DNA from: Kurthia gibsonii
Lineage (GTDB): Bacteria; Bacillota; Bacilli; Bacillales_A; Planococcaceae
Direction: 5' to 3'
NCBI RefSeq assembly: GCF_006539985.1
Contig: NZ_BJOB01000012.1
Coordinates: forward strand, 1-61,852
Length of the DNA: 61,852 bases
Position numbers and translations under genes: made by a program
In this document: positions 1-8,802 of the stretch, piece after piece
How the letters are laid out: each line of letters opens with the position of its first letter
Position numbering within the stretch: the first letter of the stretch is position 1
Notes under the pieces: generated by a model
What the model saw: the letters and a program-made list of their open reading frames with translations, nothing else
Told to the model about the DNA's origin: nothing
Database searches by the model: none

Positions 1-288
1 ATCTTTTTTCGTCATGAGTAGCGCAGATGCAAGCGGTATTCCTAGTGTACGTCCATCAAAATTTTTAACGAAGGTCCCCTCACCTTGTTTCATCTCGATT
101 AAGCCCATCGCACGCAATGCTGTTAATGCCTCGCGAATCGTTGAACGCCCTACATCAAACTGACGACTTAATTCTTCTACCGAATCTAGACGGTCTCCTG
201 GCAATAGTTCCCCAGATTTAATTAATGCCATTAATTGTTCCGCGACTTCTTCGTAGATTTTTTTACGTTGTACGATCTTAATTCCCAT
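1..288 (-). CDS. GntR-family (FadR-type) transcriptional regulator, N-terminal part
   Basis: The frame starts at an ATG (288-286) behind a GAGGTGGGG ribosome binding site and runs off the left edge of the window, so only about 96 residues are visible. They form a GntR winged helix-turn-helix: IYEEVAEQLMALIKSGEL is the first helix region and LSRQFDVGRSTIREALTAL the recognition region, followed by the wing (GLIEMKQGEGTFV). This spacing is typical of the FadR subgroup, whose C-terminal FCD ligand domain would lie outside the window. The regulated gene is not visible, so ligand and target are unknown. Confidence 0.85.
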   Translation of the reverse strand, partial: MGIKIVQRKKIYEEVAEQLMALIKSGELLPGDRLDSVEELSRQFDVGRSTIREALTALRAMGLIEMKQGEGTFVKNFDGRTLGIPLASALLMTKKD

Positions 289-345
289 TAACCCCACCTC
301 TTGTCCTCATTTTAGCATATTTCATCTCGCTTCTTCCTACTTTTT

Positions 346-1170
346 CTACTCAACACGTATTTTAATTTTTGTTACGTAATTTTCTAATTCTGAAACAGCT
401 GTTTCTTCAAACACATACTCCTCATACGCATCGCTCGCTAATCGCATTTGTTGATCTCGTACATATTGCTGGATACGCTCATAGGTTGTATGTTTTTTTG
501 ATTCTTCCCCAATATGATAGGCAACTACGTAGAACCCCTTTTCCTTCACATGAATTGGCACTTGACGTTTGGTCGGCGCGATTTTCGTGTATAAATTAAC
601 ATAGTTCTCGTAATCTTCGTTTTCAATTTCTTCTCTTTGCAAAATCGCTCCAATTGGATAGCCAATATCTAATTCTTCATTATAAACAAACTCAATCAAG
701 TCAGAAATCGCATGTAAGAAGGCTTTATCATCCGTATTTTTAACATCTGCACTAATGAAAAAACGCTCTTCTTCTTCAGGTTGAATACGAATTGTTGTAA
801 AATCTGTCGCCATTCCTTCTTTTGTAATCGCCAATTTTGTATCAACAATGCGCTCCAACTGCTTCAAATGCTTCATTTTTTGTTGTAGCTCACGCTTTTT
901 TTCTTCAAATAATGTCACAAACTGCTCTGGTGATTTTGTTGCTAAAAACTGTTTAATCTCCTTCAATGGCATATTCAATTCTTTTAATAATTCGATGACA
1001 CTAAAGACATCGAATTGTTGATAGGAATAGTAACGATAACCATTATCGAGCTTCACTTCTGGTTTTAATAAACCAATTTCATCATAGTGAAATAATGTTT
1101 GTTTTCGCACATTACATAAACGGGCAAATTCGCCTGTTGTAAAAAAACCTTTTAATTTTTCTCTTTCCAT
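346..1170 (-). CDS. MerR-family regulator with GyrI-like effector domain (BmrR-like)
   Basis: A protein of 274 residues. Residues 8-80 form a MerR DNA-binding domain (FARLCNVRKQTLFHYDEIG, then NGYRYYSYQQ), residues about 80-120 a dimerisation coiled coil, and residues 125-274 look like the GyrI/SOUL effector-binding domain found in drug-sensing BmrR-type regulators. It is divergent from a MATE efflux gene, and the 70 bp between them contains a long-spacer promoter with a dyad, the arrangement used by MerR activators. I infer that it activates the pump in response to a hydrophobic or cationic compound. The ligand cannot be read from sequence. Confidence 0.85.
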   Translation of the reverse strand: MEREKLKGFFTTGEFARLCNVRKQTLFHYDEIGLLKPEVKLDNGYRYYSYQQFDVFSVIELLKELNMPLKEIKQFLATKSPEQFVTLFEEKKRELQQKMKHLKQLERIVDTKLAITKEGMATDFTTIRIQPEEEERFFISADVKNTDDKAFLHAISDLIEFVYNEELDIGYPIGAILQREEIENEDYENYVNLYTKIAPTKRQVPIHVKEKGFYVVAYHIGEESKKHTTYERIQQYVRDQQMRLASDAYEEYVFEETAVSELENYVTKIKIRVE

Positions 1171-1183
1171 CTACATTTCCCCC

Positions 1184-1214
1184 TTGACTATACGGTAACC
1201 ATATACTTTAGCAT
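1184..1214 (+). promoter_or_regulatory. MerR-type promoter with 19-bp spacer and internal dyad
   Basis: TTGACT (1184-1189) is followed 19 bases later by TAGCAT (1209-1214), a weak -10 with the over-long spacer that MerR activators correct by twisting DNA. Inside the spacer lies the near-perfect inverted repeat TATACGGT-A-ACCATATA (1189-1205). It drives the MATE gene; the ribosome binding site GAAAGGA follows at 1224-1230. The element identities are inferred from spacing and symmetry. Confidence 0.6.
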
Positions 1215-1239
1215 TATAACTACGAAAGGAATTGATATC

Positions 1240-2597
1240 GTGACAACCGCAACACAACAAGATCCAATGGCGCTTAAACTTCAAACAAGCCCACCTAAAA
1301 AACTATTTTTATCTTATTATTCCCATCGCTTTTCGGCATGTTACTCATGGCAAGTAATATTCTCGTCGATGGCATCTTCGTCAGTCATGGCGTTGGTGAA
1401 CAGGCACTTGCCGGTGTGAATATTGCCACACCGATTTTCTCTATTTTATTAGCTGTATCGCTCTGGATTGGGATGGGCGGTGCGACCTTATTCTCCATCG
1501 CACTTGGCGAAAATAAATTTCAAAAAGCACATGCCATCTTTACACGCTCAATTATTTTAACGTTAGTGATTGTAGGCATTCTAATCGTGATTGGGTTATG
1601 GAAACTTAAAGCAGTCGCTTACCTTTTTGGTGCAAGTGAAGTGACCTATCCGTATGTACGTGATTATCTATGGGTCATTCTCATTTTCGGTTTTGTCTTT
1701 GTACTTGAAAATATTTTAAGTATTTTCATTCGAAATGACGGGAATCCGAAATTAGCTATGACGGGTTTAGGTGTCACAGCCGTTTTAAATGTCGTACTTA
1801 ATTATTTCTTTATTTTCGTTTGGCAATGGGGTGTCTCTGGTGCCGCATATGCGACTGGTATTGCCACACTAATTGGTCTATGTATTCTATTACTTCATTT
1901 CCGTACACCTGCAAATCATCTACACTTTGTAAAGCCTACTCGTTCACTACGTGGTATGCTCGATATTTTAAAAATCGGTTTACCAAGTTATGTCGTCGAG
2001 ATGAGTTTTGCTGTCATCGTTGTGATGTATAATCTTACTTTCCTTCATTATACAGGAGAAGTGGGTGTCACAGCATTTGCGATCATCAATTATTTGCACG
2101 CGGTCTTTTTAATGATTTTCATTGCAGTAGGTGCTTCGATTCAACCGCTTGTAAGTTATCATTACGGCGCGCGACTTTATGATCGTTTAAAATCGTTTTT
2201 ATTACTTGGCATTTTAACTGCGACCATTATTGGTGTGCTCTTACTCATCATCGGGATTTTCGGAAAATCCTTACTCATCAAACTATTTGGTGTTGATGAT
2301 CCAACTGTTGTCGTCTTTACGGAAAAAGGGATTCTCCTTTACTTCACAGGTTATATTTTCTTAGGCTTCAATTTAGTAATTGCAGAGTATTTCCAAGCGA
2401 TTAAACGCATTCGCCTTTCCGTATTAATTGTACTAAGTAGAAGTATTCTACTCTTTATGCCATTACTTATTTTACTACCAATGGCATTGCCAAGCATTAC
2501 AATCTGGCTTGCCTTCCCGATTGCTGAAGGATTAACATGTATCATTTTATTAATCTGTATGAAGTGGGTACCAAAAGCAAATCCAATACCAAAATAA
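1240..2597 (+). pseudogene. MATE-family multidrug efflux protein, single frameshift near the 5' end
   Basis: Translation should start at GTG 1240, nine bases after GAAAGGA, giving VTTATQQDPMALKL...KKLFLSYY. The family continues with an I/L-P-S-L-F-G-M-L-L-M motif, but here that motif is in another frame (PSLFGMLLMASN, starting about 1326), so one base is missing around 1318-1326. From 1338 the frame is open for 419 residues with about ten to eleven hydrophobic segments and ends in a normal C terminus, so only the first transmembrane helix is affected. An internal start at ATG 1338 would lose that helix and has no ribosome binding site. It may be a recent mutation or a sequencing error. MATE proteins export cationic drugs using a Na+ or H+ gradient. 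Confidence 0.7.
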
Positions 2598-2636
2598 AAA
2601 TGAGAGGTCGCCTAAACGAGCGACTTCTCATTTTTT
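2596..2636. terminator. Bidirectional rho-independent terminator
   Basis: A 16-bp stem pairs 2596-2611 with 2620-2635 (AATGAGAGGTCGC against GCGACTTCTCATT, one G-T pair) around an 8-base loop, with A and T runs on the two sides. It separates the convergent MATE and flavin-reductase genes; the stop codon of the latter lies in the loop. Confidence 0.85.
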
Positions 2637-3649
2637 CTTGCTTCTACTGCCATGCGTTTTTGTACGCGGTCATTGTGTGAGCTAACCATTGCTACATGGC
2701 TAGCAGTTGGTTCGATGTGTAGTTTCGCACCATTCACTGCATTAACAGCATCTTGGAAACAGCCGACTAATAGATTTACTTTCCCTTCGTACTTAGCGAT
2801 ATCCCCTGCCACAAAAATACCTGGCATATCCGTTTTACCTGTAGCAGTCGAAGCGATGGCATGGTCGATTCGTTCAAGCGGAATCGATACGTCATATTGT
2901 AATGTTTGATCTAAATCAAAGCCATGACTGACAATCATATGATCAACGGAGATATTTTTTTCACCTGCTGCTTGTTCAATCGTTACATTTTCTATACAAT
3001 TCGTATTTTCATTAGCATGAACTTGTGTAATCTGTGTTTGCGTATGAACTGTAGCATGCTGCATCACCTGTTCCACTTGAGCTTCATGAGCAGATAAGGT
3101 TTCGCCGCGGTAGACAACATGAATTTCTTTGGCAATACCATGTAATTCATTTGCCCAGTCAACAGCTGTGTTACCGCCACCTGAAATGAGCACTACTTGA
3201 TCGCGGAAATGTTCAAACTCCCGTACAACATAGTGCATATTTTGCACATCTTCTTTTGGAACACCTGCTACTTGTAACTTCTGTGGTTGAATAATTCCGC
3301 CACCAACTGCGACAATGACCGAGCGACTCATATGCGTTCCTTTATTTGTTTCAATATGGAATGTTCCATCTAGTTGATCGACAATACGTTCTACTTTCGT
3401 TTCTACATACACAGTTGGATGGAACGTTAGACCTTGTTCAATGAGTTGTTTGATGAAGGCATCACCAGTAATTGGGGGCTGACCACCAATATCCCAAATC
3501 TTCTTTTCAGGGAATAGACGCACTTTACCACCTAATTCAGATTGGAACTCAATTATTTTTGTTTTCATATTACGCAGTCCGGCATAAAATGCGGCATATA
3601 ATCCTGCTGGTCCTCCGCCAATAATCGTTACATCATATATCTCTGTCAT
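2612..3649 (-). CDS. Ferredoxin/flavodoxin--NADP+ reductase type 2 (YumC/YcgT-like)
   Basis: A thioredoxin-reductase-fold flavoprotein without the CxxC redox pair, as in Bacillus YumC and YcgT. The FAD-binding motif GGGPAGLYAAFYAG is near the N terminus, a second Rossmann motif SGGGNTAVDWA binds NADPH, and the GIFVAGDIAKYEGK segment closes the FAD site. The start is placed at the ATG preceded by AAAGGAG nine bases upstream; a longer frame to 3679 would overlap the upstream gene and lacks a binding site. It lies 14 bases after an AraC regulator and shares its Fur-box promoter. B. subtilis YcgT is known to be Fur regulated, so a role in supplying electrons for iron release or reductive iron metabolism is likely. 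Confidence 0.85.
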   Translation of the reverse strand: MTEIYDVTIIGGGPAGLYAAFYAGLRNMKTKIIEFQSELGGKVRLFPEKKIWDIGGQPPITGDAFIKQLIEQGLTFHPTVYVETKVERIVDQLDGTFHIETNKGTHMSRSVIVAVGGGIIQPQKLQVAGVPKEDVQNMHYVVREFEHFRDQVVLISGGGNTAVDWANELHGIAKEIHVVYRGETLSAHEAQVEQVMQHATVHTQTQITQVHANENTNCIENVTIEQAAGEKNISVDHMIVSHGFDLDQTLQYDVSIPLERIDHAIASTATGKTDMPGIFVAGDIAKYEGKVNLLVGCFQDAVNAVNGAKLHIEPTASHVAMVSSHNDRVQKRMAVEARKNEKSLV

Positions 3650-3663
3650 GTTCATCTGCTCCT

Positions 3664-4488
3664 TTACATTGTTGTCCATGCGACGATTTGTTTTCTTCTG
3701 TAAGTTGAAGGTGCATAACCTGTTTGTTTTTTAAATACACGACTAAAATAGAAACAATCATCATATCCTACACGCTCTGCTACTTCTGCAATGGATAAAT
3801 CCACACGTTCTAGTAATTCTTTCGCTTTTGAAATGCGATACGCTGTAATATACGCGTTCGGTGATAACCCCGTATGTTTTTCAAATAAATAAGCGAGGCG
3901 ACGACGCTCAATTTGAAATTTCTCTGCAATTTTGGTGACATTAATTTTCTCGCGATAGTGTTGTTGAATATAAGCAACGATGGACTCCATCACATCTACC
4001 GTCGATTGAAGCTGTTGATCACGTACACCTTCCATACAGCGTTCGATGAGTTGGAAAAAGAGCGTGCGACGTTGAAGTGCTGCCATCGCTCCTGGTAGCG
4101 CCTGCATATCCAATAATCGAACGGCATCTTCTAAATAAATTGTGGTATCTGATACGCGCAGCACGAAAGCATCATCATATAAATCATCATCGGATCGAAT
4201 TGCTACTTGATACTGCGCAACGATAAATTGTACATCTTGTTCACCACAATTTTCAATATGAAGTGTTTCACGTTCGTGAATATGTAAAATACGACCTGGT
4301 GTAATAAAGAATTTCTCACGACCACTGTGCACCCAGGCTTTTCCGCTTACTGGGAAGATAAATGCACTCGATTGTGTATGAATATGTGTTAATTTATGTT
4401 CAGCTAAAATATGCTCTTGAAAGACATTCGTTAAAGAAACAGCTGCTTTTGCAAAGTATGCTGTTACATCCATCATTGTTAAATCCAT
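3664..4488 (-). CDS. AraC-family regulator, iron regulated
   Basis: About 274 residues: an N-terminal cupin-like sensing domain (FIFPVSGKAWVHSG, then GRILHIHERETLHIE) and a C-terminal AraC double helix-turn-helix (VTKIAEKFQIERRRLAYLFE and IAEVAERVGYDDCFYFSRVF, then KKQTGYAPSTYRR). The start at 4488 follows GGAGG by eight bases; an apparent start at 4518 lies at the promoter -10 and cannot be used. A perfect Fur box overlaps the promoter, and a flavin reductase follows 14 bases downstream. This resembles iron-siderophore regulators such as Btr or YbtA, which activate siderophore uptake when the siderophore is bound. No siderophore transporter is visible in the window, so the target is unknown. 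Confidence 0.8.
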   Translation of the reverse strand: MDLTMMDVTAYFAKAAVSLTNVFQEHILAEHKLTHIHTQSSAFIFPVSGKAWVHSGREKFFITPGRILHIHERETLHIENCGEQDVQFIVAQYQVAIRSDDDLYDDAFVLRVSDTTIYLEDAVRLLDMQALPGAMAALQRRTLFFQLIERCMEGVRDQQLQSTVDVMESIVAYIQQHYREKINVTKIAEKFQIERRRLAYLFEKHTGLSPNAYITAYRISKAKELLERVDLSIAEVAERVGYDDCFYFSRVFKKQTGYAPSTYRRKQIVAWTTM

Positions 4489-4516
4489 CGACATAACCTC
4501 CATAACTAATACATTC

Positions 4517-4546
4517 ATTATAAATGATAATGATTATCAATTTCAA
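4517..4546 (-). promoter_or_regulatory. Sigma-A promoter with perfect 7-1-7 Fur box in the spacer
   Basis: Reading on the minus strand: -35 TTGAAA (4541-4546), an 18-base spacer and -10 TATAAT (4517-4522). The spacer contains TGATAATCATTATCA (4525-4539), an exact match to the Bacillus Fur 7-1-7 box. Fur-Fe2+ bound here would block RNA polymerase, so the AraC and reductase genes should be expressed only in iron shortage. Confidence 0.9.
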
Positions 4547-4597
4547 GTTTAATTGATAAAAATTCTCAATTAATGTGAAAAATCCTTTTAGAAAAGA

Positions 4598-4635
4598 AAA
4601 AACTAGCATCACCTGATAAGACGATACTAGTTTTT
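4598..4635 (-). terminator. Terminator of the YusW-like lipoprotein gene
   Basis: AAAAACTAGCATC (4598-4610) pairs with GATACTAGTTTTT (4623-4635) with one mismatch. It lies just after the lipoprotein stop and gives a U run on the minus strand. Confidence 0.75.
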
Positions 4636-4644
4636 CACATTCAA

Positions 4645-5157
4645 TTATTTAACAAATTTATATTCTTTTTCCTTGCCATCATCAAACTTCACTTCTAGTT
4701 TGATAGACTTGTAGTTATCATCGATTTTGATATTGTCCATGATTTGTTTCTTCACTTCTTCATCTGATGAGTTTTGGTCAAATGTGAACTTCTCAACAAT
4801 TGGTTGCATTTCACCTAGAGCTTCATCACCAGTCTTTTTCGTATTGTCACGCTCATCTTCTATCTCTGCAATGTCACCATCGCTTTTCTTCTCGTATTCA
4901 AATGTGTAATCACCTTTGTCATACTCAACATCAAGATCCATTTTTTTGTACGGTTGCTCTGTTACTTTTTCATTCGTTGAGCTATCGTCTTTTGAAGAAT
5001 CAGTTGAAGATGAATCAGATGACGACGAATCATTTGTAGTATTTGATGCAGGCTCCTCTACTTTTGTTTCCTCTTTCTTCTCATCCTTATCTGTGCTACA
5101 TGCTGTCAACGATAACGCTAATAATGGCACTGCATAAAGAGCTAATTTTTTATTCAT
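4645..5157 (-). CDS. YusW-like lipoprotein
   Basis: A lipoprotein of about 170 residues. The signal peptide MNKKLALYAVPLLALSLTAC ends in the lipobox LTAC, so the Cys should be lipidated and the protein anchored outside the membrane. A low-complexity Ser/Thr/Asp/Glu/Lys linker (residues about 22-65) precedes a compact acidic domain with the conserved MDLDVEYDKGDYTFEYE start and EIEDE segment of YusW-family proteins. The function of that family is not known. The ATG at 5157 is chosen because the signal peptide begins there; a GTG start nine codons earlier is possible. Confidence 0.75.
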   Translation of the reverse strand: MNKKLALYAVPLLALSLTACSTDKDEKKEETKVEEPASNTTNDSSSSDSSSTDSSKDDSSTNEKVTEQPYKKMDLDVEYDKGDYTFEYEKKSDGDIAEIEDERDNTKKTGDEALGEMQPIVEKFTFDQNSSDEEVKKQIMDNIKIDDNYKSIKLEVKFDDGKEKEYKFVK

Positions 5158-5232
5158 TAATAGTACACGTCCTTTCAATAGCACTTTTCCACATTTTCTT
5201 TTTTTAAAACATTTTAGGGCATGTATTTTACT

Positions 5233-6462
5233 TTATAATTCAAAAACCCTTGTATGATGAATATCTTGAAAATGAATTAAATGAAGCACTTCATCTGAAA
5301 TTTCCGCTAATTGTCCAGGATGTTTGTTATGTCCAATCAATAATGACATCAAATAAAACTGTTTTTTTGTCTTTTCTGCATTCATCTGTTCGATTACTGT
5401 TTCCGGAATATGACAGACACCATCCGTAATAAATAATACTTCCCCTTTTGTCGAATGCTTCATAAATTGAATGGCTTGTTGAAGCGGCTTTTCAAAATTT
5501 GTTCCGCCGCCAATATACGATTGGGCAAATTGAAGAAATTGAGGGATTTTATATTTCCCTTTTTTAAAATGCTGAATTTGCTGATAATCCACATCACCAC
5601 TAAATGGAATAAACACAAAATCTCGACGATCTTGTTTCGCCATACTAAGTAAAGCCATTAAAAAACCTTTTCCTTGTACGTCTAAATCTTGCATACTACT
5701 ACTCTCGTCATAACAAATAATGAGTGCGCCCTTTTCTTTTTTCGTGCGCTCTTTATAATCATACATGCGGGTTCTTCCTTCTGAAAAACGCACAAGAAAA
5801 TCAAGTTTTGCTTCAGGTGTTTCAGATTTTAAATACTCAATAGGTAATAAACGCTCTGCTTTTTGTCCTGTTGTTACAGTCCCTTTTAGTATGGAAGCAG
5901 TTTTCGTTTGAACGCGCTTTTGTTTCGCTGAAATTTTAAATTTTTTCGCCCATTCAGCCATTTGTTGTAGTTCTAATTGCTTTTCTAGTGCATCTGCTAA
6001 AGCCAACTGATCATAAATCGGTGTTTGCTGTCTCTCTTGTTTTCGTTGTTGCAAACTACTGAGTAAATCTTCTACATATTCTACTTGTTCTAAAACATGC
6101 TGTATCTCTTTTTTAAATGCCTCTTCTAATGACTCAGACTCATCTTCCGGTTGTTCCAGTTGACGTAAAAATAAATAGCCAAATCTTAGTGTCGCAAGCG
6201 TCGTAATCAGTTTATCACCCATCGCTTGTTGTAAAAAAAGCGGAAACTCTTGTAGTTCACTTAGTATTTGTAAAGGAGAAGTCGTTTTAAATTCGGTCTT
6301 TCCAGTGTAGAGCATACACCATACATCACGTACTAATTGTGGTAATTGTTCCTGTTTTTCAACTAATTGTTGCAGTCCTTCATGATGCGTGAGTAAGTCG
6401 TTATATGCTTGCATCGTAAATCGGTCGATATCCATCAGTTGACTATTTAACTCATTATGCAA
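5233..6462 (-). CDS. VWA-domain protein, ViaA/CoxE-like partner of a MoxR ATPase
   Basis: A protein of 409 residues. The N-terminal half is helical and charged (residues 1-220); the C-terminal half is a von Willebrand A domain with a complete metal-ion site: DESSSMQ (DxSxS), a central T in IGGGTNF and the D of ITDGVCH. Helical N terminus plus C-terminal VWA next to a MoxR ATPase is the ViaA arrangement. The start is TTG at 6462, immediately after the RavA-like stop (spacing zero), with GGAGG eleven bases upstream, so translation is probably coupled. In E. coli, ViaA binds RavA and acts at the inner membrane, affecting aminoglycoside sensitivity. The same role here is inference. Confidence 0.8.
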   Translation of the reverse strand: MHNELNSQLMDIDRFTMQAYNDLLTHHEGLQQLVEKQEQLPQLVRDVWCMLYTGKTEFKTTSPLQILSELQEFPLFLQQAMGDKLITTLATLRFGYLFLRQLEQPEDESESLEEAFKKEIQHVLEQVEYVEDLLSSLQQRKQERQQTPIYDQLALADALEKQLELQQMAEWAKKFKISAKQKRVQTKTASILKGTVTTGQKAERLLPIEYLKSETPEAKLDFLVRFSEGRTRMYDYKERTKKEKGALIICYDESSSMQDLDVQGKGFLMALLSMAKQDRRDFVFIPFSGDVDYQQIQHFKKGKYKIPQFLQFAQSYIGGGTNFEKPLQQAIQFMKHSTKGEVLFITDGVCHIPETVIEQMNAEKTKKQFYLMSLLIGHNKHPGQLAEISDEVLHLIHFQDIHHTRVFEL

Positions 6463-7587
6463 CTACATCACTTCCTCCGCTATTTTTTCATGTAGTTGTG
6501 CTTTCCATTCATTTAACTTTTGCAGTTCTTCTTCTGTTGGTGACTCTATCATCATTTCTTGTTCGATTTGCTGCCACTTCATTAAAACGGCTGAAGCAAA
6601 CTGTGCATATTCCTCATATTGAATCATCTCTGCTTGTTTGAGTACGGCATGTTTCGCATCTACTTCCATACGCAAACGATTCAATTGAACAAACAATTGG
6701 TCGATGACTGTTTTTGTATAAGGTGCAAGTAAATCTTGTACCGTCTCACGATCTTCCGACTCAATCCATAAACAATCTACTAACACACGAAAATCCGACT
6801 GCTTCACTTCGTCGCGTCCTTGTAAATATGCTTCAGCTTGTAAGATCGATAAACATTGCTTCGTGCGGCGATCAGACACAACAATCCCTGCATCTTTCAA
6901 TTTAAAATGAATTTCTGTCAACATTTCGATCATCGTCTCTGGAATGTGAACTGCTTTTGTTTCAGCGTGGATACTCTGTACCTCCTCTGCCGTTAGACGC
7001 GGTAGTGTAATCTCCTCTGTATTCCCCTGTAACATCTGCATGAAGTGCGCAGGCGTTTGAATCGCTTCTACTTCACGGCGAATTAAAAAGCGATCATACA
7101 ATGCATTCAAACGGTCTTCTTCTGGAAATTCATTACTTGCACCGATTAATGTGAACAGTGGTGTCGTCAATTCTTCCGTACCATTTTCAAAGCGATGTTC
7201 ATTCATAATTTTTAATAAACTATTAAGTAAATCAGATGTTGCTTTAAACACTTCATCTAAAAAAGCTACATGTGCTGTTGGGAGCTGTCCTTCAATATTT
7301 CGTTCCATAATCCCTTCTTTTAAACGGTCAAAGCGGACAGATCCGAATAATTCTTCTGGTTGTGTGGTCGGTGAAATTAGTCGCTTGAATGTACCATAAG
7401 TTGTCGGTAATACATGCATGAATTGGTCGACAATATTTGATTTCGCAACACCGGGCGCACCAATCAATAGGACATTTTTTTGCGCACAGATACCGAGTAA
7501 GATGGCATGAATTTCATGTTGTCGTTCGATAAAGTGTGCATTTAGTTGTTGTTCAATTTGCTGTAATTTTTGTACTTCAGGCTTCAT
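6463..7587 (-). CDS. MoxR-family AAA+ ATPase, RavA-like
   Basis: About 374 residues. Walker A is GAPGVAKSN (the K-S form with an Ala before Lys, as in RavA), Walker B is HVAFLDEVFKA, sensor 1 is LIGASNEFPEE, and a lid domain follows (SDRRTKQCLSILQAEAYLQGRD). The ATG at 7587 is one base past the upstream stop and has GAAGGTGG eight bases before it; a GTG four codons earlier would be within the binding site. MoxR ATPases act as hexameric chaperones that remodel or metal-load partners through a VWA protein, and the VWA gene follows directly. The RavA label rests on the Walker A form and on the partner. Confidence 0.85.
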   Translation of the reverse strand: MKPEVQKLQQIEQQLNAHFIERQHEIHAILLGICAQKNVLLIGAPGVAKSNIVDQFMHVLPTTYGTFKRLISPTTQPEELFGSVRFDRLKEGIMERNIEGQLPTAHVAFLDEVFKATSDLLNSLLKIMNEHRFENGTEELTTPLFTLIGASNEFPEEDRLNALYDRFLIRREVEAIQTPAHFMQMLQGNTEEITLPRLTAEEVQSIHAETKAVHIPETMIEMLTEIHFKLKDAGIVVSDRRTKQCLSILQAEAYLQGRDEVKQSDFRVLVDCLWIESEDRETVQDLLAPYTKTVIDQLFVQLNRLRMEVDAKHAVLKQAEMIQYEEYAQFASAVLMKWQQIEQEMMIESPTEEELQKLNEWKAQLHEKIAEEVM

Positions 7588-7588
7588 T

Positions 7589-8752
7589 CTATTTGCCACC
7601 TTCTATTCGTTTTAAAAATTGTTCGATTAGGACATGTGTAAAAGCAGGGTACTGCGAATCTTGTTGTATAAATGCTCGAAGTGTCGCTTCATCCTCTAAC
7701 CACATCGCTTGAATAGGAATACGGTCAAAATCAAGTTGTCCTTGTTCCTTTTCTGTATAACTACAGGCTAAAAAACGCGGTGTGATATTTGCATAGGCTT
7801 CTTTCAACTCGTTATTCTCGGCATGAATCGTTGCACCGTATTTACGCTCATCATATTGTACAAATGGAGATGTAGTATTTTGACGTAAATCATACATCGC
7901 ATAAATCATATATCGTTTACGCTCTGTTAAATAAGGCAGTGCAAAATCAGAACAGCTTAACTGAAATAAAGGATTATAGCGATAACAAAATAGATGGTCT
8001 TCATCTGGGTAAATCCCAAGCCCTTTAATCACGCGACTGTAAGCAAATTCTGTTAGAGCGGTTTTCGTCTTACCTCGCGTTGTATCACGCACTAAAAATT
8101 TCGAAAGATTTAATATGAATCCTGGTACGTCAGCTGTTTTAAACATCGTTTTAAAATCGTATAGTACGTCATATCCTGCAAATAGGTGGTAGTTATACGT
8201 GATACCATCATCTGAAATCCCAAGCCAGTCTTGTTGTAAATCTACTTTTTTCAATGTGGGTGTTACATGGAAAATCGTCTCAAACCATGTATGACATACT
8301 GTTAAAAAATCGTCTATATTCTTTTTTTCATTCCAGTTTTTTTCAGTGAATGAGAGGAGTGTTTCTTGTTGAACATATACGACTTCTTTCATTAGCCATT
8401 CTAAGTAATAGGCTACTTGATCGTATAAAATACGTGCACTTTCTGCTGAAATGGGTTGTCCAATCACTGCTTCATTTTGCACTAGTTTTACTAGCTCTTT
8501 TTCAATCGCTTGATATTGCTGTCTGACGCTACTAGCTGATTGAAAACGTGTCACTTTTTGCTCTAGTGACTGCTTCATCTCCTCTAATTGACGTGGTAAA
8601 TGCGTCAACATGTGCTGAATAGTTTGTGCATCTAACTGCAGCTGTATACAAGGTATTTGTTTAGGTACGATATAGAAAGGTTGCTGGATTAATTCCTCTG
8701 GTTTTATATTTTTTAACCGCGCGGTATCTGCAACCATATAAAATTCATTCAA
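7589..8752 (-). CDS. Unrecognised 387-residue protein, first gene of the RavA/ViaA-like operon
   Basis: I do not recognise a family. The first 160 residues are helical and probably coiled (heptad-like segments around LPRQLEEMKQSLEQKV and YQAIEKELVKLVQ); the rest is mixed alpha/beta and rich in aromatic residues (ITYNYHLFAGYDVLYDF, HLFCYRYNPLFQLSC). There is no signal peptide, membrane segment or Walker motif. Translation starts at TTG 8752 behind AGAGG, with an ATG five codons later as alternative. The stop TAG is followed one base later by the RavA-like ATG, so the three proteins are co-translated. Constant proximity suggests a substrate, adaptor or third subunit of the ATPase complex; this is inference. 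Confidence 0.75.
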   Translation of the reverse strand: MNEFYMVADTARLKNIKPEELIQQPFYIVPKQIPCIQLQLDAQTIQHMLTHLPRQLEEMKQSLEQKVTRFQSASSVRQQYQAIEKELVKLVQNEAVIGQPISAESARILYDQVAYYLEWLMKEVVYVQQETLLSFTEKNWNEKKNIDDFLTVCHTWFETIFHVTPTLKKVDLQQDWLGISDDGITYNYHLFAGYDVLYDFKTMFKTADVPGFILNLSKFLVRDTTRGKTKTALTEFAYSRVIKGLGIYPDEDHLFCYRYNPLFQLSCSDFALPYLTERKRYMIYAMYDLRQNTTSPFVQYDERKYGATIHAENNELKEAYANITPRFLACSYTEKEQGQLDFDRIPIQAMWLEDEATLRAFIQQDSQYPAFTHVLIEQFLKRIEGGK

Positions 8753-8793
8753 CGAGCTCTTCCTCTCTCATTTGTTTCTTTTAAAGTCACTTT

Positions 8794-8802
8794 ATTATAA
8801 CA
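8794..8802 (-). promoter_or_regulatory. Extended -10 promoter for the RavA/ViaA-like operon
   Basis: On the minus strand TG-T-TATAAT is read, an extended -10 element that needs no strong -35. It sits directly against the U run of the preceding terminator, so the three-gene operon can be started independently of the SPFH/zinc-ribbon genes upstream. Confidence 0.55.

Noticed and set aside
4800-5137. Ser-rich open frames opposite the YusW-like lipoprotein
   Set aside because: They arise from the antisense of the Asp/Glu/Ser linker and lack ribosome binding sites.
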